From: Physocladia obscura
Taxonomy: Eukaryota > Chytridiomycota > Chytridiomycetes > Chytridiales > Chytriomycetaceae
DNA length: 11,457 nt
Reading direction: 5' to 3'
Assembly (NCBI GenBank): GCA_027596945.1
Contig: JADGJH010001187.1
Coordinates: 1-11,457 of the forward strand
The translations under genes were made by a program, and so were the position numbers. This document shows positions 6,872-11,457 of this stretch, piece by piece (the stretch's first letter is position 1; each line of letters starts with the position of its first letter). Under the pieces are notes generated by a model. That model was given only the letters and a program-made list of their open reading frames with translations, searched no databases and was not told where the DNA came from.

Positions 6872-9061
6872 TCATTCCTTGAAAACTGAAATTGAGCTTC
6901 TCATCTGAATATCAGCCAGCAATCTCATTCCCATCAGAGAGTTTGTTGGTGATAGTATCTTCATGAAAATATCAGCAATCATATTATCTGTTGGACAGTA
7001 AACTAAGTTCCATTCACTACATGATCCCATATTTTCATTTCTTTCACAAAATTTGTAATGCTGTGCTTACCCAAATATGCATACTTAAATTTCTGATTGT
7101 CTACTTTCTCATAATGCAAACCAATTATATGTTTTGCATCACCTAAATCTTTGATTTCAAAATGATTCTTCATAACTTAATTTCTTGAACTGATATCCAA
7201 TCTGATAACATAAACAAGAAATCATCCACATAGACTATTATATAAACTCTCTTTCCATATCAAACTTATGAAATATTGAATCCTGCAAAGGTGGATTCAC
7301 TTGAACTAGTGGAATTGGCACAGTAAAGTATAATTTAGTTTTTTAGAATCTTATTATTTCTTTCCAAGAATAGAACAACAATTTAATATGCCCAATTCTG
7401 TGCCTCAAATTAAAACCTTTTGTGCCTCATTTCTAATGCCTCATTATTGATTAAAAACCAAATTCTTAGCAAAAGAAAATTGTTCAAATATAAAGAGACA
7501 AAGTTAGAACATTTAATCCCCATTCTTGAATTTTGCCATGAACAAAAATAATTTTCTTTCACAGTTGTCTAATAAATAATATTTCTATTTCCAATTCTAT
7601 TAACTATTATTTAACATTTATTCAGCTTGTATAACATGTTTTATTTTTAAATCTAACATGAAACAAACATGGATCTTTTTGGCTTTGAGCGTAACCATAT
7701 TCTAATAAATAGTCTGTCAAAACATCATTTCACTCTTTTGCTAATTGATGAAGTCCATACAGAGATTTATAAATCTCACATGCTAAACTTTCAACATCTT
7801 CATCAAATTGTGGAAATCTATCTGGACATACCACAAAAATTTTTTCTTTCAGATCACCATATAGAAACACTTCTGAAATATCCAATTGCATTGTATACCA
7901 ATCATGAAGTTCTGCCATAGCAATCATCATTCTCAATGATTACTTTCTTATTACAAGGACATATGTCTCTTCTCCTTCTTTCTGACTACTGCCAACAGTA
8001 ACTAGTCTTGCTTTGAATATCAATAAAATTCCATTCTCAATATCTGATTTGTAATAAAATACCCATTTACACCACAATATCTTCTTTCCCTTTGGTACCA
8101 TGGATATCTTTATGTAACCAAAAGTTTCTCTTTCATTGTGTGAATTCATCTCTGCTTTCATGGCTTCCAACCACTTAAGCCACTATTTTGAGCATTTTGC
8201 ATCTTTGACTGTTCTTGGTACTGATTCCAAAGTTTCAATTTTAATTGGATTATCTGGAAATGGATTCACTTTCACAAAAGCTTTAATCACTTTTATAATT
8301 GCATGATCCACTTCTGGTTTGATCACAATATCTGTGAGAAAGTCTTTTATTCTCAGAATATTTTGTTTTTTCTCAAGTTCCTTTCTGAAACTCAAATTTT
8401 CTGGTAAATTTATTTCCATTTCCTTTTTAATGTCTTGCTTCAAAATTATATACTTCATAAATAGAATTTCCTTGAAAACCAAGAAAAATTTCTGGTGATC
8501 TTCTATTTGACCATGTATTGTCTCTTTTATCTTAGTCTTGATAAACTATCACTTGACAGCCCAAGGTAAATCTCTAGTTATTTCTGAATGTTTTCCTTCC
8601 CATAACATATTTGGTGAGTATTTTCCAACATTTGGATGCCCTACCGGTTTATGTATGTATTTATTTTAAATTCTTAGAAAATATATCATTGCATATTTCA
8701 GTAATCTTTTTGGGAGTCTTGCATGAATTATTAGCATTGTCAATACTCCATCTTTTAATATTTTTACTCAACTTTCTACCAGACCATCAAATTTTTTTGT
8801 TTATGATGGGCTCGTTTCTAGAGTTGGAGAAATTTTTCTTGTTTCTGATCTTTTCAAATTTTCTTGCATTCCTGTGTTTAATAAATCTGTTCCTTCATCT
8901 GCACAAAAATTTTCAACTTGTGTTTTGTGCTTTCTTTCCCATCTATATAATTTGTCAGCAATTTTACTAACTAGTCCTTCTTTGGTAAGTGAAAAAACTA
9001 TTGCCAATTTTTTTGACCATTCATCAACTTGGTAGTGAGAAAAATGTGTATTACAAAACAA
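6872..9061 (-). pseudogene. Broken Copia pol: integrase, reverse transcriptase, RNase H remnants
   Basis: Read on the minus strand in Copia order. At 9061-8801 is integrase core with VDEWSKK (first Asp) and ADEGTDLLN (second Asp). Around 8790-8640, DGLVES (the Glu region) leads to MLIIHARLPKR. Around 8640-8480, PNMLWEGKH and then SPEIFLGFQGNSIYEVYNFE form the post-integrase region. At 8482-7622 are the linker and N-terminal RT: KGKKILWCKWVF, LDISEVFLYGDLKE, KSLYGLHQLAKE, QKDPCLFH. The catalytic YVDD is separate, at 7232-7221, followed by FEIKDLGDAKHIIGLHYEK. The C-terminal RNase H end, LVYCPTDNMIADIFMK, covers about 7006-6959, with the stop at 6874-6872. Many frameshifts and stops, a ~330-bp filler inside RT, loss of most RNase H, and no gag, protease or integrase N-terminus show that it is dead. 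It would depend on other copies for any movement. Confidence 0.88.
7290..7621. other. Filler sequence splitting the reverse transcriptase
   Basis: About 330 bp of AT-rich sequence lies between the RT segment ending at the TGA (7624-7622) and the segment carrying YVDD (7232-7221). In intact Copia RTs these parts are about 15-20 residues apart. It encodes nothing recognisable. Three spaced copies of a GTGCCTCA/ATGCCTCA motif occur at about 7399, 7421 and 7436. It may be an insertion or the join of two partial copies. Confidence 0.5.
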
Positions 9062-9113
9062 GTATAATTTTTCTTTATTAATTTAAGGTTTCTCAAATGA
9101 AAGGAATAAATTG

Positions 9114-9580
9114 TTTGTCTGTGTTATTTCAATAAAGTTAAAATATAAAAATAGCTTTATTTATGGGCAGTTGATAAAAGCAAACAATCTTTATGAAAAA
9201 ATTAAACAAATGCTGTTTCAACTGATCTGTTGTTCTTCCTGTGATACACTACTGCAGAGGCACCAACAGAATCAACAGAGAACCATTGAGAAGAAACTGG
9301 TATGTTCACCAGTTAGTTAGTAAGAGACCCACACTTACTATAATGTTCAAATACGTGGAAGCACACACTCTCTTGGATCATCCTACACAAGAGCATGGCT
9401 TGTAGTAGACTTGGGAAGAGTGAGAGATGCTCTGCAACATACTAGGGTGTTGAACATAAGCATTTTCATAAATAATTGTATTAGAAATTAATAGAAACAT
9501 TTAGAAAGTGTAGAAAAGACAAAAGACAATTGCAAGATACTATGGATGCATCCACAGTCTCTTGTACCAACAGATCTGAG
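9114..9580 (-). repeat. Left arm of a 465-bp LTR-like inverted repeat
   Basis: Its reverse complement aligns with 10419-10890 over the whole length at roughly 85-88% identity by eye, with small indels. Inside it, 9228-9572 has LTR-style ends (TGTTG..CAACA) flanked on both sides by GATC; minus-strand reading starts TGTTGGTACAAGAGACTG. About 110 bp past that unit toward 9114, including an AATAAA signal, is also shared. It lies directly upstream, in reading direction, of the broken Copia pol, but its ends do not match that element's 3' LTR. Confidence 0.8.
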
Positions 9581-9827
9581 TCCAGTCATTCTATTTCTCT
9601 CAAATTATTCAACTGGCAATTTTTTTTTGAATTTAAATGTATTCTATAATTTATTGAAAGACATTGGCAAACACACTATTGAAGCTCATATCTCTTTTGT
9701 TCCAATAAGTGATCATAAGTTCTATCCCTTATAACATTAACCTGGTGAATGCACTAAAGTATTCCAGTGTATTTGTTCTACAATATTGAGTTTTTGGGTT
9801 GTAATTTGCATATAAGGAGACTAAAAC

Positions 9828-10004
9828 AGACAGATTCATGAGCAACCATTTGTATCAGCAGAGGCAGATGCTGAGTATTTTTTCATTGGTGCAGATTTGA
9901 ATGACATTTTGCTGACTGTTAACCAATTTGCAAGCAGGATAATGCTTGATCTGAAGTTAGTAAGAAGCTGCAAATCAAGTGAGTTAATTAATGCCCCAAT
10001 ATGA
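9828..10004 (+). pseudogene. Possible Copia RNase H remnant on the + strand
   Basis: Between the inverted arms, a 58-codon frame between stops reads RQIHEQPFVSAEADAEYFF and then IGADLNDILLTVNQFAS. It resembles the Copia RNase H stretch around (S/A)(T/A)EAEY followed by an acidic helix. It has no start and ends at TGA 10002-10004; the following sequence gives no further match. It runs opposite to the main Copia copy. The match rests on one motif, so the call is tentative. Confidence 0.4.
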
Positions 10005-10373
10005 GGATGTTGCAGGTTGTCATGGAGATTGGATGCACAAACCCTAAATTGAAACTTTTTATTATTTTTGCAGTTGAAAGGCAAAAATAATTTGCCAAAA
10101 CCAAAAATTTGCATCAAATGATCAACAACTAGTTGAGCTTACACATTATAAAGACAGGAATCAGACTGGTATTATTTTTTTCTCTTCAATGAAAATATGT
10201 TTGAGAAAAAAAAAATCAAATAAATATGGTTTTTCTGTCATTACTTATAACTCAAAATGATTGATGTTATAATGAATGGCAGTTTGTTCTTTCACTTAGT
10301 TTTTGTTGACTTTAGACATATCATTGTTCTGTTCAGTTAATAAATAGCTTGATATCTTTATTAATAAACTAAA

Positions 10374-10417
10374 GTTGGCTGTGCCAACAGTAAATACAAT
10401 GCTGTGGCCAACAGCAT
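10374..10417. repeat. Two short hairpins with LTR-terminus-like CCAACA
   Basis: GTTGG-CTGTG-CCAAC at 10374-10388 and ATGCTGT-GGCCA-ACAGCAT at 10399-10417 are perfect inverted repeats. Both contain CCAACAG, the complement of the TGTTGG that opens the right arm at 10427. They may be eroded ends of further LTR-related insertions or substrates of past rearrangement. Confidence 0.45.
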
Positions 10418-10418
10418 A

Positions 10419-10890
10419 TTCAAATCTGTTGGTACAAGAGACTGTAGATGCCTCCATAGTATCTTGCAACTGTCGTTTGTCTTTTCTACATTTTCTAAAT
10501 GTTTCTATTGATTTCTAATACAATTATTTATGAAAATGCTTATGTTCAAAACCCTTATGTGTTGCAGTGCATCTATCACTTTCTTCCCTAGTCTACTACC
10601 TGAGTCATGCTCTTGTGTAGGATGATCCAGGAGAGAGTGTATTTCCAGGCATTTGAACATTATAGTAAGTGGAGTGGGTTTCTTACTATATTAACTAGTG
10701 AACATACCAGTTTCTTTTCAATGGTTCTCTGTTGATTCTGCCTGCACCTCTGCAGAGATGTGTCACAGTAAGAACAACAGGTCAGTTGAAACAGCGTTAA
10801 TCTTTTCATAAAGAATGTTTGCTTTTATCAACTGTCCATAAATAAAGCTATTTTTATAATTTTAACTTTATTGAAATAAACTAAGACAAA
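10419..10890 (+). repeat. Right arm of the LTR-like inverted repeat
   Basis: The plus-strand counterpart of 9114-9580. The LTR-like unit spans about 10427-10779, from TGTTGGTACAAGAGACTG to AAGAACAACA, flanked by AATC and GGTC where the left arm has GATC on both sides. The shared sequence continues to 10890 and includes CATAAATAAAGC, a likely polyadenylation signal. The two arms point away from each other across the spacer, unlike the direct LTRs of one element. Confidence 0.8.
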
Positions 10891-11392
10891 GAGATTTTTA
10901 ATGATTTTGTGTTGTTAGTGTGTGTTTTGATTCTGTCCCATATGAATGGGATCAAGAATGATAATTTTATCCATTTTACCATTTTGCAAAATTAGGTTGT
11001 TAGCAAACAGCTTGTTTCTTTTATTTGATAACAAACAAATAAACCTTAAATTAATGCAAGATTTATTTTGTCCTACTTGTTTTGCACTACACATCTTTCA
11101 CCACAGAGTTGCATATACTTCAACACTCATCTTTCATGAACAGTAAACAGCAGCTCAAGCTTGAAAACCAGTTGAGTGAGTTCTGACTTGTTGAATGTGT
11201 GATTGAACTTGTTTGTTTTGATGCTCATGCTGGCTAAATTGACATGGATTGATATGATTAGCAGAAGGAAGAATTCCCAATGACTGTCTGCAATGTGCCA
11301 CCAATTCATCAAAGTAGTCTGTGTATTGAGATTCGATGGACAAACAGCCGCAAGACTCCTTTTGCAATAATGTGTTGGGAAAAATGAGATTG
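10891..11392. other. Right flank without a supported gene
   Basis: AT-rich sequence with no recognisable domain on either strand. Minus-strand frames of 61 and 97 codons (11127-11312, 11155-11448) overlap here but are Gln/His-rich with no motif; the longer one stays open to the window edge. I see no further part of a Copia body, although an element headed by the right arm would be expected to continue here. Confidence 0.4.
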
Positions 11393-11457
11393 TCAGACCA
11401 AGACGATCTGGTTGACGGCGACGTTGCGGAGATAGAGGCGGAGGGCACGGCGCAGAC
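11393..11457 (-). CDS. Possible 3' end of a gene running off the right edge
   Basis: From about 11396 GC content rises to roughly 60% or more, against about one third in the flank. On the minus strand one frame reads LRRALRLYLRNVAVNQIVLV and ends at TGA 11395-11393; most of its codons end in C, a sign of coding in well-expressed fungal genes. I do not recognise the protein from 20 residues. The alternative is a plus-strand start at 11336 (MDKQPQDSFCNNVLGK, then acidic residues) open to the edge. Only one can be real. Confidence 0.4.
   Translation of the reverse strand, partial: LRRALRLYLRNVAVNQIVLV

Larger units (their letters stand above)
9581..10418. other. Spacer between the inverted repeat arms
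   Basis: About 840 bp of AT-rich sequence. Apart from the possible RNase H remnant I see no gene. It includes a perfect 12-bp palindrome TTTATTAATAAA at 10357-10368 and, near the right arm, two short hairpins whose 3' halves carry CCAACA. Confidence 0.45.

Noticed and set aside
7399..7446. Three spaced GTGCCTCA-like units as a possible CRISPR or repeat array
   Set aside because: Units are only ~8 bp, spacing is irregular (22 and about 15), and the context is a eukaryotic transposon remnant.
7669..7920. 83-codon plus-strand ORF
   Set aside because: Antisense of the RT segment with LDISEVFLYGDL and KSLYGLHQL on the minus strand.
8611..8970. 119-codon plus-strand ORF rich in Leu/Phe, looking like a membrane protein
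   Set aside because: It is the complement of the integrase remnant; AT-rich antisense reading gives false hydrophobic segments.
9836..10117. 93-codon minus-strand ORF
   Set aside because: No motif and antisense to the possible RNase H remnant.
1..11457. A new multi-gene biological system or gene cluster
   Set aside because: The host genes are an MFS pump, a probable secreted protein and a housekeeping peptidase with separate promoters; the rest is retrotransposon debris. Nothing links them functionally.

Overview
The window looks like nuclear DNA of a fungus. Coding regions are cut by short GT..AG introns (52-73 nt, one of 320 nt), intergenic DNA is AT-rich, and there are decayed Ty1/Copia retrotransposons. 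The intron style and AT-rich repeats would suit an early-diverging (for example chytrid) fungus, but that is inference. No tRNA, rRNA, CRISPR array or bacterial-type operon was seen.

Layout. 1-53 is the end of a truncated Copia copy lying just upstream of the first gene. 307-2284 (+) is a complete five-exon gene for a 14-TM major facilitator of the DHA2 type (575 aa by my splice model). 2285-3344 holds no gene I can support. 3345-3955 (+) is a GC-richer stretch that starts with a clear signal peptide and encodes Cys-rich segments; it is probably a small secreted protein gene, but its exon structure is unresolved. 4080-5982 (+) is a complete four-exon gene for the beta subunit of the mitochondrial processing peptidase (481 aa), with all zinc-site residues. 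5983-6458 is its 3' flank plus a short Ser/Gln-rich ORF. 6459-9061 (-) is a broken Copia element: 3' LTR, polypurine tract, then scrambled RNase H, reverse transcriptase and integrase pieces, with gag and any 5' end missing. 9114-9580 and 10419-10890 are the two arms of a roughly 465-bp inverted repeat of LTR character; the spacer between them carries a possible RNase H remnant on the + strand. From about 11393 base composition jumps to GC-rich, probably the edge of another gene running off the window.

The three host genes do unrelated jobs (plasma or vacuolar membrane export, a probable secreted protein, and presequence cleavage in the mitochondrial matrix). They are separate transcription units, not a cluster. 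I found no convincing new biological system. The points most worth a second look are the unresolved secreted Cys-rich gene, the large LTR-like inverted repeat, the chimeric Copia copy, and a stop-free, frame-neutral intron in the peptidase gene.
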